The notes beneath the pieces were generated by a model, which was not told where the DNA came from, did not search any database, and worked only from the letters and a program-made list of their open reading frames with translations. From Acidobacteriota bacterium (GTDB lineage Bacteria > Acidobacteriota > Blastocatellia > Pyrinomonadales > Pyrinomonadaceae): DNA of 6,740 nt. The position numbers and the translations under genes are program-made. Below are positions 1 to 5,958 of the stretch, in pieces. Each line of letters starts with the position of its first letter. Position 1 is the stretch's first letter. The stretch is from contig JAKOSS010000990.1 of the NCBI GenBank assembly GCA_029777145.1, positions 1-6,740 of the forward strand. The letters are read 5' to 3'.

Positions 1-1552
1 CGACCGTCTTGATCGGAGTCCGGCCCGGTGGCAGCTCGTCGATCACACTGACATCGAGATCGCCGTAGACCGTCATCGCGAGCGATCTCGGAATGGGCGT
101 TGCCGTCATCACCAGAACGTCAGGATTCATGCCGCGTGCGCGCAGTTCCGCGCGCTGCATGACACCGAACCGATGTTGCTCATCGATCACGGCAAGACCG
201 AGTCGCGAGAATTCGACGCCGTCCTGGATGACTGCGTGCGTCCCGATCACCGCCTGGGCGAAACCGCTCGCCACGGCCTCTCTTACAGCCCGCTTGTCAG
301 CTGCCTTGAGGCTTCCGGTGAGCAGAACGGTGCGGATCCCGAAACTCTCGAACGTGCTGACGGCGTTGCGGTAATGCTGTTCCGCGAGAATCTCGGTCGG
401 CGCCATCAAGGCCGCTTGATAGCCGTTTCGAATGGCGGCGAACATTGCCATGAATGCGACGATCGTCTTTCCGCTCCCGACATCACCCTGCACCAGCCGA
501 TTCATCGGACGCGACGAGCGCATATCGTCGGCGATCGCTTCGAAGACTCGCTTCTGAGCTCCCGTCAGTTCAAAGGGCGCAAGCGCGACCGCCTCACGGC
601 GAAGATTCCCGTCGATCGAGATCGCTTCTCCTTTGTCGTCCTCGAGCCGTTCAAGCCGCCTCAGTCTGGCGGCAAACACGAGCCAGAAGAATTCTTCAAA
701 AATAAGGCGCTTCTGCGCATCGCTCCGGAATCGGGCGTATTCGGCGACCTTTGCCCCCTCGGGAGGAAAATGGATGCCGCGCAGAGCCGATTCGCGCGAA
801 ACGAGCCCCGCTCGTTTCAGTAGTTCCGGCGGCAGTTGCTCCGGAACGGCCCCGTCTGAGAGATTCTCCAGAATGCGGAAAACGATCTCGCGCAGCCTCT
901 TTGTTTGAAACTCGCCGAGTTTTCGATAGACGGGCACCGCGCGCCCGTTGTGGACCATCAAAAGTTCAGGATCCGCCGTGTCGTCTTCAAGTTCGAGATC
1001 CACGTCTTCACCGTATTCGTCGTCAGGCAACGGGAGAATTTCGAGGTCTTCGGGCTTGTTGACGCGGAGCGCGAAAGACGCTCGCCGGCTGTCCCATTCC
1101 CATTTGCCGAACGCGACGAACCGAACGCCGCGGGCAAATCGTTCCTGGTAGTAGCTGATGACCCGGTTGGCGGATTTTCCCGAAATGAACCACCAGACGA
1201 CAACCGGTTTCAGGCGACGCTCGCGGTCTGCGGCATTGATCTCGAAGATGAACAACGGCGGCGCCTTCGGCGACCGGTTCTTTCCGACGCGGTAACCGCC
1301 GGAAACGCGAACATAGAGTTCGACCGATGCTTCAACGTTCGGGGTCAGACTGTCGATCCGCGCAAAATTGGATCGATCTTCGTAGCGCATCGGGTAATAA
1401 TTCAGAAGATCCTCGACCGTGACTTCGTCGATTTCGGTCTTGAGCACGAATCCGGCGACCGCGGCCGCGAGTTTGCGGGAAACGCCGCGTGAGATCTTCA
1501 TGAAGTCGAAGTTGTGAAGCGAGGCAATAGGTGTTGAAAGTTCGATTTTCAT
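1..1552 (-). CDS. recG: ATP-dependent DNA helicase RecG (partial, C-terminus beyond left edge)
   Basis: RecG is a cytoplasmic superfamily 2 helicase that remodels stalled replication forks, Holliday junctions and R-loops. The reverse-strand frame stays open for 517 complete codons from ATG at 1552 to the left edge. Visible motifs are Walker A GDVGSGKT at residues 356-363, preceded by MNRLVQ; the TAPTE-type block APTEILAEQH; GTHAVIQ; the Walker B variant DEQH at 457-460 followed by RFGV; and motif III TATPIP at 483-488, followed by an IDELPPGRTP segment very close to E. coli RecG. The N-terminal 300 or so residues should be the wedge/OB-fold domain that grips the junction. The Walker lysine is near 362, compared with about 302 in E. 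coli, so the N-terminus is about 60 residues longer. The second RecA-like lobe lies outside the window. No clear Shine-Dalgarno precedes 1552; an in-frame ATG at 1501 is a weaker alternative. It lies 65 nt downstream of the transporter gene, probably in the same operon. Confidence 0.96.
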   Translation of the reverse strand, partial: MKIELSTPIASLHNFDFMKISRGVSRKLAAAVAGFVLKTEIDEVTVEDLLNYYPMRYEDRSNFARIDSLTPNVEASVELYVRVSGGYRVGKNRSPKAPPLFIFEINAADRERRLKPVVVWWFISGKSANRVISYYQERFARGVRFVAFGKWEWDSRRASFALRVNKPEDLEILPLPDDEYGEDVDLELEDDTADPELLMVHNGRAVPVYRKLGEFQTKRLREIVFRILENLSDGAVPEQLPPELLKRAGLVSRESALRGIHFPPEGAKVAEYARFRSDAQKRLIFEEFFWLVFAARLRRLERLEDDKGEAISIDGNLRREAVALAPFELTGAQKRVFEAIADDMRSSRPMNRLVQGDVGSGKTIVAFMAMFAAIRNGYQAALMAPTEILAEQHYRNAVSTFESFGIRTVLLTGSLKAADKRAVREAVASGFAQAVIGTHAVIQDGVEFSRLGLAVIDEQHRFGVMQRAELRARGMNPDVLVMTATPIPRSLAMTVYGDLDVSVIDELPPGRTPIKTV

Positions 1553-1617
1553 GGCAGTAATGACGCCCGGCCTGAGGCGCCGCGCGTCCGGAAGGTTTGC
1601 CGTGACAAACCCGGTGA

Positions 1618-2322
1618 TCAGGTTTCGAGCGTGAAAGGATTGAAATCGGTGTCCCGATCGAAATAATCCTCGTGCTCGGCGCGTTTCAGGAAGCCGACGA
1701 TGAGATACGTAAACGGCGTTGCGACGACTTCCCACATGACTTTGAGGAAATAATTGCCGATCATGACACTCACGAGCTGTTCGTTTGACCAAACCCCGTA
1801 GAATGCGATCGGATAAAAGATCAGCGAATCCGCGATCTCGCCGGCGATCGTCGAGGCGATCGTCCGGACAAACAGCAACCTGCCCGACATCCAGATCTTG
1901 ATCTTGGCAAGGACGAATGAGTTGACGAATTCTCCCAGCCAGAAAGCGGTCAGCGACGCCGCAACGATCCGCGGCGTCTGGCCGAAGATCATCTCGATCG
2001 CACGCTGGCGATCCTCGCCCATCGTCGACGCCGCCGGAAGGTTTGTGACGACCCACGCCATCACCGACGCGAAGAACAGAGCGCCGAACCCGGCCCAGAT
2101 CACCTTTCTCGATCTGGCGTAGCCGTAAACTTCGGTGAGGATGTCTCCGAACAGATAACTGATCGGGAAAAACAGCACTCCGGCACCGAATATATACTCA
2201 CCGTAGAACGGAAGATTGACAGTCGAAACCTTGTGCACTCCGATCAGGTTCGAGCAGAGCAGGACGGCCACGAATGCCGCCATGATGAGGTCATAGTACT
2301 TGTACTGTCGTTCGTGCGTCAT
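1618..2322 (-). CDS. yhhQ: Queuosine precursor (preQ0-type) transporter, YhhQ/VUT family
   Basis: This is a 234-residue inner-membrane protein of the YhhQ family (DUF165, TIGR00697). The E. coli member imports queuosine precursors such as preQ0 for tRNA wobble modification. About six hydrophobic segments are visible, near residues 10-28, 43-58, 74-95, 117-135, 153-176 and 185-212. Family signatures include FGDILTEVYGY (58-68), WLGEFVNSFVLAKIK (128-142) and RTIASTIAGEIADSLIF (153-169). The tail is polar and acidic. I chose ATG at 2322 because it overlaps the purD stop as ATGA, the usual coupling arrangement, and the protein then begins directly before the first helix (MTHERQYKYYDLI). An in-frame ATG at 2358 would add 12 residues and overlap purD by 40 nt, with no better ribosome site. 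The exact substrate is inferred from the family; some bacteria use paralogues for other deazapurines. Confidence 0.93.
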   Translation of the reverse strand: MTHERQYKYYDLIMAAFVAVLLCSNLIGVHKVSTVNLPFYGEYIFGAGVLFFPISYLFGDILTEVYGYARSRKVIWAGFGALFFASVMAWVVTNLPAASTMGEDRQRAIEMIFGQTPRIVAASLTAFWLGEFVNSFVLAKIKIWMSGRLLFVRTIASTIAGEIADSLIFYPIAFYGVWSNEQLVSVMIGNYFLKVMWEVVATPFTYLIVGFLKRAEHEDYFDRDTDFNPFTLET

Positions 2323-3590
2323 CGTCCGATATCGTGGCGGAACTGCATTCCGTTCCATGAAATGTCGTTGACCGCGACGTAGGCCCGGTCGAGTGCCTCC
2401 GCCAGGGTTTCACCGGTCGACGTCACCCCGAGAACACGTCCGCCGTTGGTCACGAAGTGCCCGGTTTCATCAAGTCCCGTGCCGGCATGATAAATGTAGG
2501 TGTCCGGGTGACGTTCCGCAAGGTCGAGACCATAGATAATGTCGCCCTTTTGCGGTGCCGCCGGATAACCGTGCGCGGCGAGAACGACACACGCGGCGCT
2601 TCTCTCGCTCCACCGCAAGTCGAATCCCGCAAGTTCACCGTTCGTCATCCGCATGCAAACTTCGGTCAGATCGGACTCCAGCAGCGGCAATATGACCTGC
2701 GTCTCGGGATCACCGAAACGCACGTTGTATTCAAGCACCTTCGGACCCTGAGGGGTCAGCATCAAACCGAGAAAGAGTATTCCCCGGAATGGAAAACCAT
2801 CCGCGACGCAGCCTTTCAGCGTCGGACGCACGATCGTCTCCTCGATCTCGGCCAGAAGTTCGACATCGATCAAAGAACGATCGGCGATCGTCCCCATTCC
2901 GCCGGTGTTCGGTCCCTGATCGCCGTCGCCGATCCGCTTGTGGTCGCGAACCGGAGGCATGAGCCGGTATGCGAGCCCGTCGCAGAAGGCGAGCAGTGAA
3001 ACTTCTCGGCCCCGGAGACATTCTTCGAGCACGATCAGTTCGGCGGCCTCGGTGCCGCATGTCTCGATCAGATCGTCCAGGGATTCGACGGCGGTCGCGC
3101 GATCCGGCGCGACGACAACTCCCTTTCCGGCGGCCAATCCGTCAGCCTTAACGACAACCGGATCGATCGGTTCTCCGAAGACGCCTTCGACGAGTATTTG
3201 CCGGGCGTCGTCGACTCCCCGGGCGATGCGGTAAATCGCGGTCGGGACCGAGTGCCGGTCCATGAAATCCTTCGCAAAAGCCTTCGATGATTCGAGGCGG
3301 GCGGCGTTTTTCGACACGCCGACGATTCTGAGTGCGTGACGCTGAAATTCGTCAACGATCCCGAGCGCCAGCGACGTCTCTCCGCCAACAAACGTGAGAT
3401 CGATCGAGTTGCGCGAAGCGAATCCCGCAAGTCCATCGATATCAGTGGGTTTGATCGGAACCAACTCGGCGATCCGGCCGATTCCCGCGTTCCCGTCGGC
3501 ACAATACGCGCGTTCAACTTGCGGGCTATTTGCGAATGCGGAGCATAAAGCGTGCTCCCGCCCACCGGAACCGACGACTAGAATTTTCAT
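2319..3590 (-). CDS. purD: Phosphoribosylamine--glycine ligase (GAR synthetase)
   Basis: The enzyme catalyses step two of de novo purine synthesis: ATP, glycine and 5-phosphoribosylamine give glycinamide ribonucleotide, ADP and phosphate. The 423-residue length is typical (about 429 in E. coli). In order, the sequence shows the N-terminal Rossmann-like start KILVVGSGGREHA (2-14); DGNAG (32-36); the ATP-grasp lid KADGLAAGKGVVV (148-160); GREVSLL (194-200); the substrate loop DHKRIGDGDQGPNTGGMG (216-233); and the metal/ATP site EYNVRFGDPETQ (287-298), where E287 and N289 should ligate magnesium. A C-terminal GYP...KGD block completes the fold. Some N-domain positions that are usually proline differ: VGGETSL replaces VGPExPL near 68-74, and IVGV replaces FGP near 89-92. 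The start is ATG 3590, with only a weak AGG nearby. It is the first gene of a minus-strand operon and overlaps the next gene by 4 nt. Confidence 0.98.
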   Translation of the reverse strand: MKILVVGSGGREHALCSAFANSPQVERAYCADGNAGIGRIAELVPIKPTDIDGLAGFASRNSIDLTFVGGETSLALGIVDEFQRHALRIVGVSKNAARLESSKAFAKDFMDRHSVPTAIYRIARGVDDARQILVEGVFGEPIDPVVVKADGLAAGKGVVVAPDRATAVESLDDLIETCGTEAAELIVLEECLRGREVSLLAFCDGLAYRLMPPVRDHKRIGDGDQGPNTGGMGTIADRSLIDVELLAEIEETIVRPTLKGCVADGFPFRGILFLGLMLTPQGPKVLEYNVRFGDPETQVILPLLESDLTEVCMRMTNGELAGFDLRWSERSAACVVLAAHGYPAAPQKGDIIYGLDLAERHPDTYIYHAGTGLDETGHFVTNGGRVLGVTSTGETLAEALDRAYVAVNDISWNGMQFRHDIGR

Positions 3591-3615
3591 ACCTATCGAG
3601 TTGCCCCAAACGCAC

Positions 3616-3642
3616 TTGACAGTGGTATTTATTAGTTATACT
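3616..3642 (+). promoter_or_regulatory. Candidate sigma70 promoter for the zinc-ribbon gene
   Basis: A perfect -35 box TTGACA (3616-3621) is followed by TATACT (3637-3642), a 5-of-6 match to the -10 consensus. The spacer is 15 nt, shorter than the optimal 17. It lies in an AT-rich stretch between the divergent purD and zinc-ribbon genes and would leave a leader of about 145 nt before the ATG at 3795. The box matches are seen directly; activity is inferred. Confidence 0.4.
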
Positions 3643-3672
3643 TTCAACAAAGAATCGTGCGATATTTCGATT

Positions 3673-3695
3673 TTGAATAAGTTTGACCTATTCAA
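3673..3695. repeat. Operator-like inverted repeat TTGAATA-N9-TATTCAA
   Basis: Two perfect 7-bp arms (3673-3679 and 3689-3695) flank a 9-nt spacer in the AT-rich region between divergent genes. The half-site spacing suits a dimeric helix-turn-helix regulator. It lies downstream of the candidate plus-strand promoter and upstream of purD, so it could affect either gene. No regulator is identified in the window, and chance is possible in such AT-rich DNA. Confidence 0.4.
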
Positions 3696-3782
3696 GATGT
3701 TTTATCAAACGTAGTCCGATATTTTAGTGAGCTCTTTCGCCTCTGTCTTTGACCGCTCATTTGCGCAGATACCGGACGTATC

Positions 3783-3790
3783 AGGGAGGG
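3783..3790 (+). promoter_or_regulatory. Strong Shine-Dalgarno AGGGAGGG
   Basis: AGGGAGGG contains GGAGG at 3785-3789, 5 nt before the ATG at 3795. It is the best ribosome binding site in the window and fixes the start of the zinc-ribbon gene. Confidence 0.85.
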
Positions 3791-3794
3791 CAAG

Positions 3795-4175
3795 ATGTCA
3801 CCGCAAACCAGTCCAGAAAAGCCGCCGACTGATAGACTGATCGACGACACGGGGGAATTCCAAGACACCGAAATTCAATGTATCGATTGCGGTCAGGATT
3901 TTGTCTGGTCGGCCGGCGAACAGCTCTTTTTCCGCGATAAGAATCTCAAGAATCCGCCGAAGCGATGCAAGGCCTGCAAGAAGGCAAAGAACGAGCGTCT
4001 GGCAGCCATCACGGCGGCCCAGAGTGCCGGCATCAAACAACGAATCGAAGTCGCCGTTCACTGCGCCAGGTGCAACGCGTATACAACCGTTCCGTTTTAT
4101 CCTTCGCAGGGCCGTCCCGTCCTCTGTCGCAGCTGTTTCCTTGAACAACACCCGGAACTTCTTGGTCCAGTTTAG
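3795..4175 (+). CDS. Small protein with two zinc ribbons (zf-trcl-like N-terminal domain)
   Basis: This 126-residue soluble protein has eight cysteines in four CxxC pairs. The first ribbon uses C29/C32 and C58/C61 and carries the pattern CxDCGQDFVW...GEQLFF...PKRCKACK, which matches the probable zinc-ribbon domain found in many environmental bacteria (PF13451 type). The second uses C90/C93 and C111/C114, with VPFYPSQGRPVLCRSCF between and around the last pair. A basic linker rich in Lys, Arg and Ala (62-84) joins them; the N-terminal 25 residues are polar and probably disordered. There is no signal peptide or membrane segment, so it should be cytoplasmic. The function is unknown: family members are annotated only as zinc-binding, and nucleic-acid or protein binding is plausible. 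The start is well supported by the GGAGG 5 nt upstream. It appears monocistronic, divergent from purD and convergent with the matrixin gene. Confidence 0.9.
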   Translation: MSPQTSPEKPPTDRLIDDTGEFQDTEIQCIDCGQDFVWSAGEQLFFRDKNLKNPPKRCKACKKAKNERLAAITAAQSAGIKQRIEVAVHCARCNAYTTVPFYPSQGRPVLCRSCFLEQHPELLGPV

Positions 4176-4201
4176 ACTTCCGATACACGCTATAAAAGTG
4201 C

Positions 4202-4237
4202 AACCGCCGCGATTTCGATAACGATTCGCGGCGGTTT
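4202..4237 (+). terminator. GC-rich stem-loop after the zinc-ribbon gene, terminator-like
   Basis: AACCGCCGCGA (4202-4212) pairs perfectly with TCGCGGCGGTT (4226-4236), an 11-bp stem with a 13-nt loop, 26 nt after the stop codon. The tail is only TTTCAG on the plus strand, so it is a weak intrinsic terminator or a 3'-end stabilising structure. On the minus strand the tail includes CACTTTTATA, which is also imperfect. Confidence 0.5.
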
Positions 4238-4267
4238 CAGATGCCCTCAATTATGTAACTTGAATTT

Positions 4268-4305
4268 AAAAATTAAACAGGGCGATGTCTCCCACACCAT
4301 CGCCC
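4268..4305 (-). terminator. Rho-independent terminator for the matrixin operon
   Basis: On the minus strand GGGCGATG pairs with CATCGCCC (8 bp; arms 4298-4305 and 4280-4287, loop 10 nt). It is followed at once by TGTTTAATTTTT (4279-4268). It lies about 110 nt after the metalloprotease stop, with no gene in between. Confidence 0.75.
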
Positions 4306-4308
4306 CTA

Positions 4309-4335
4309 GGTCACAAGTCCTCACCCCTCGTGACC
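4309..4335. repeat. Middle hairpin of a three-hairpin cluster
   Basis: GGTCAC (4309-4314) pairs with GTGACC (4330-4335) around a 15-nt loop. It sits 3 nt from the hairpin on its left and 2 nt from the hairpin on its right, so the three form one continuous structured block. It has no U-rich tail of its own. Confidence 0.55.
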
Positions 4336-4337
4336 AA

Positions 4338-4370
4338 TGCTCACCGGGGAGGCGAGCAATTTTGATTTTA
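4338..4370 (+). terminator. Plus-strand terminator hairpin with U-rich tail
   Basis: TGCTC (4338-4342) pairs with GAGCA (4354-4358). An A/C mismatch and CC/GG pairs extend the stem to a GGGGA loop (4346-4350). The tail ATTTTGATTTTA (4359-4370) is U-rich in the plus direction. It probably stops transcription from the zinc-ribbon gene before it enters the convergent protease gene. Confidence 0.6.
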
Positions 4371-4413
4371 CACGAGTTTATATATTTTGCAACCGGCAAA
4401 AAAATAAATATCG

Positions 4414-5709
4414 CTATTTCAAACCATAGAAAGTCCACGGGTTAGGAAAGCTATCGACCGTCAGAGCACCGACAAAAAACCGGCGTTCACCCGGTGACGC
4501 TTCGACTTCCAACGTATAATCACCGGTCTCGGCAGAGTCGTCGACCGTGAGGGTAAAATCCGCAAAGACAGACGCGATGCCGAGTTTGTGAACACGGCGC
4601 CAGTCATTGTCAACCATGACGCTTGCCGACGATGTGGATAGTTTCACGGAGTCGGAAGCAAGCCCGCTTCCATTAGCGCTGACGACGAACGAAGCACCGG
4701 CGTTCAGCGGGATCGGAAGGTCGGCAAACTGCCCGTTGAAACCGATTCCGTCGACCGTTCGCCTGAAACTCCAGAACGTTCGCGACTCGATCCGATAGAC
4801 TCTCGGTTGAGCAACTTGGACGATCCCGAGGCTGCCGCCAAATTCTCGGTCCTGATCGGCCGCGCAATCCTGCGCGAAGATCTCATAGTCACCGGTCTCG
4901 AGTCCGTCAATGGCAAACGTGCCGTCGTCCCGGCCGAAACGTCCGGCAACAACCTTCCCCGTTGACTGATCGACCGCCCAAACCGCAAATTCCTGTGTTC
5001 CGCGTACCCCGGCGACGCTGACGCGTCCCGAAACGGTCGCCGTCAGAGACGCAGGATACCGGGCCTTGACCGCCGACAGATCGTCGTCGGACAACGTTCG
5101 CTTCGAGAATCCCTGGACGCCGTACATGCCGTTGCGCGCCTGCAATTCATACATCGTCGCCCCCATGACGGGCGTGTGTTCCAACCCGAGAAGATGTCCT
5201 ATCTCGTGCGTCAGGGTCGACTGCAGATCGAACGTGCCGAACGAACCGTCCGTCGAGAATTGCTGTATCGGGTTAAGCACGATGTCGGCTTCCGCGATCT
5301 CGCCGCGCCGGCCGTAAAATACTCGTGTCCGCGCCGGGATCTGCATTGACGACGATCCGAGCGCGAGCATGTTTTCCGGGGTCGCGGCGATGGTGATCAG
5401 GTTCAGACCGTCGCCTGCCTTCCCTGAAGCGCTGACCGACAAGCGGTCACTCCACGTGTACTCGAATTCGATTCCGGTGGCAGCGGTCCACGCCTGAAAA
5501 CTCGCGGCAACCGCACCTTCGACGTCGCTCTCAGGTTTGATCGAGTTGGGCGACCGCAACAGCGAGTTCGAGATCTCAACCCGAATGCGCTTCTTCTGCC
5601 AACGATCCGCAGACGATTGCTGCGACGCACCCGGATCCGTGTCGGCAAACGCCGTGAGCGCCGCCAACATCAGCACGAAGAATACGCCGATGGGATTGAA
5701 GCGAGTCAA
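4414..5709 (-). CDS. Secreted matrixin-type zinc metalloprotease with carboxypeptidase-regulatory-like and C-terminal beta domains
   Basis: This 431-residue exported protease belongs to the metzincin/matrixin (M10-like) group. Residues 1-22 form a signal peptide: R3, a hydrophobic core, and an AFA cleavage site before DTDPG. The catalytic domain spans about 35-220. It has the zinc motif HEIGHLLGLEH, with ligands H168, H172 and H178 and catalytic E169; a probable Met-turn at M186 in GATMYE; and the typical closing segment RTLSDDDLSAVKARYP (204-219). Upstream, the EADIVLN strand also fits the fold. No cysteine-switch propeptide is seen. Residues about 222-281 look like a carboxypeptidase-regulatory-like beta domain (SGRVSVAG...GLETGDYEIFAQ). 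Residues about 320-420 look like a second Ig-like sandwich, again ending in ETGDYTLEVEA. The frame has no ATG or GTG before its upstream stop. TTG at 5709 gives the complete signal peptide, whereas ATG at 5670 would cut it. There is no clear ribosome site; the start is 4 nt after the previous gene's stop, suggesting coupling. The substrate is unknown. Confidence 0.88.
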   Translation of the reverse strand: MTRFNPIGVFFVLMLAALTAFADTDPGASQQSSADRWQKKRIRVEISNSLLRSPNSIKPESDVEGAVAASFQAWTAATGIEFEYTWSDRLSVSASGKAGDGLNLITIAATPENMLALGSSSMQIPARTRVFYGRRGEIAEADIVLNPIQQFSTDGSFGTFDLQSTLTHEIGHLLGLEHTPVMGATMYELQARNGMYGVQGFSKRTLSDDDLSAVKARYPASLTATVSGRVSVAGVRGTQEFAVWAVDQSTGKVVAGRFGRDDGTFAIDGLETGDYEIFAQDCAADQDREFGGSLGIVQVAQPRVYRIESRTFWSFRRTVDGIGFNGQFADLPIPLNAGASFVVSANGSGLASDSVKLSTSSASVMVDNDWRRVHKLGIASVFADFTLTVDDSAETGDYTLEVEASPGERRFFVGALTVDSFPNPWTFYGLK

Positions 5710-5713
5710 TATA

Positions 5714-5914
5714 TCAGGAATTTGCGTCTTCGCGTCCGACGTTCTCGAGGTCCGCGAAACCGACGACGAGCAACAGCGCGATCAACGCCAGCGTCATCAG
5801 AACATAAAGGAACGCGATCTGCTCAAAATAGATCAGAGCGCCAATGACGATCGCCACCGCGACCAACCAAAAAAGGGCCACCGTGCGTCGGCTGAAACTG
5901 GATTTCTTCTGCAT
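5714..5914 (-). CDS. Small two-helix membrane protein, unknown function
   Basis: This 66-residue protein was not recognised as a named family. It begins MQKKSSFSRR, a basic start that should stay in the cytoplasm. A first membrane helix (about 11-29), a very short turn around FEQ (30-32) and a second helix (about 33-52) form a helical hairpin, with an acidic cytoplasmic tail (DLENVGREDANS). There is no cysteine and no lipobox. I chose ATG 5914 because everything before it is low in hydrophobicity and AT-rich. The frame is open up to a TTG at 6013 that overlaps the previous stop, which would add 33 unconvincing residues. It sits between the polysaccharide export gene and the protease, 4 nt before the latter's TTG, so translation of the two is probably coupled. 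A role in anchoring or assisting an envelope complex is conceivable but unsupported. Confidence 0.65.
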   Translation of the reverse strand: MQKKSSFSRRTVALFWLVAVAIVIGALIYFEQIAFLYVLMTLALIALLLVVGFADLENVGREDANS

Positions 5915-5923
5915 AAAAATGGT

Positions 5924-5945
5924 GCTTTCCCGCGAAAGCTCTCCT
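5924..5945 (-). promoter_or_regulatory. Ribosome binding site AGGAG with intervening hairpin
   Basis: On the minus strand AGGAG (5945-5941) lies 26 nt before ATG 5914, too far for normal initiation. Between them GCTTTC and GAAAGC (5939-5934 and 5929-5924) form a perfect 6-bp stem with a 4-nt loop. Folding this 16-nt hairpin would bring the Shine-Dalgarno to an effective spacing of 10 nt. The sequence elements are seen; structural spacing is inferred. Confidence 0.45.
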
Positions 5946-5948
5946 AAG

Positions 5949-5958
5949 TTGATATCAA
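5949..5958. repeat. Perfect palindrome TTGATATCAA in an AT-rich leader
   Basis: A 10-bp perfect palindrome lies 3 nt upstream of the AGGAG on the minus strand, in the AT-rich gap between the SLBB gene and the small membrane protein gene. It could be an operator half-site or part of a weak internal promoter; the best boxes I find nearby (TTGTAC, 17 nt, TATCAA) are poor. Confidence 0.35.

Larger units (their letters stand above)
4176..4413. other. Intergenic region between convergent genes, rich in hairpins
   Basis: These 238 nt separate the stop of the zinc-ribbon gene from the stop of the matrixin gene. I see no credible gene here. It contains four stem-loops (4202-4236, 4280-4305, 4309-4335, 4338-4358) embedded in AT-rich sequence, including A/T-rich runs at 4261-4278 and 4359-4413. 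Confidence 0.8.

Noticed and set aside
173..823. Long open frame of 216 codons on the plus strand
   Set aside because: It is antisense to recG, rich in Arg, Glu and Asp in a way typical of a reverse frame of a GC-rich gene, and has no recognisable domain.
905..1492. Open frame of 195 codons on the plus strand
   Set aside because: Antisense to the recG N-terminal region; the reverse strand reads as continuous RecG sequence here.
1588..1614. Hairpin GGTTTG/CAAACC extended by CCG/CGG between the transporter and recG as a terminator
   Set aside because: It has a 3-nt bulge and no U-rich tail on the minus strand, so it is unlikely to end transcription before recG.
2323..2358. Upstream ATG at 2358 as start of the transporter
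   Set aside because: It would overlap purD by 40 nt and add 12 polar residues; the ATGA overlap at 2322 is the better start.
2457..2999. Open frame of 180 codons on the plus strand
   Set aside because: Antisense to purD, whose conserved motifs cover this stretch.
3591..3660. Minus-strand promoter for purD using TATAAC (3640-3635)
   Set aside because: No acceptable -35 box lies at 16-18 nt; the -10-like match overlaps the plus-strand box and may be chance.
3798..4250. Open frame of 150 codons on the minus strand
   Set aside because: Antisense to the zinc-ribbon gene, which has paired cysteines and a strong ribosome site; the reverse frame shows neither.
4247..4445. Two short opposing open frames of about 60 codons
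   Set aside because: Both run through the terminator hairpins and have no ribosome site or conserved pattern.
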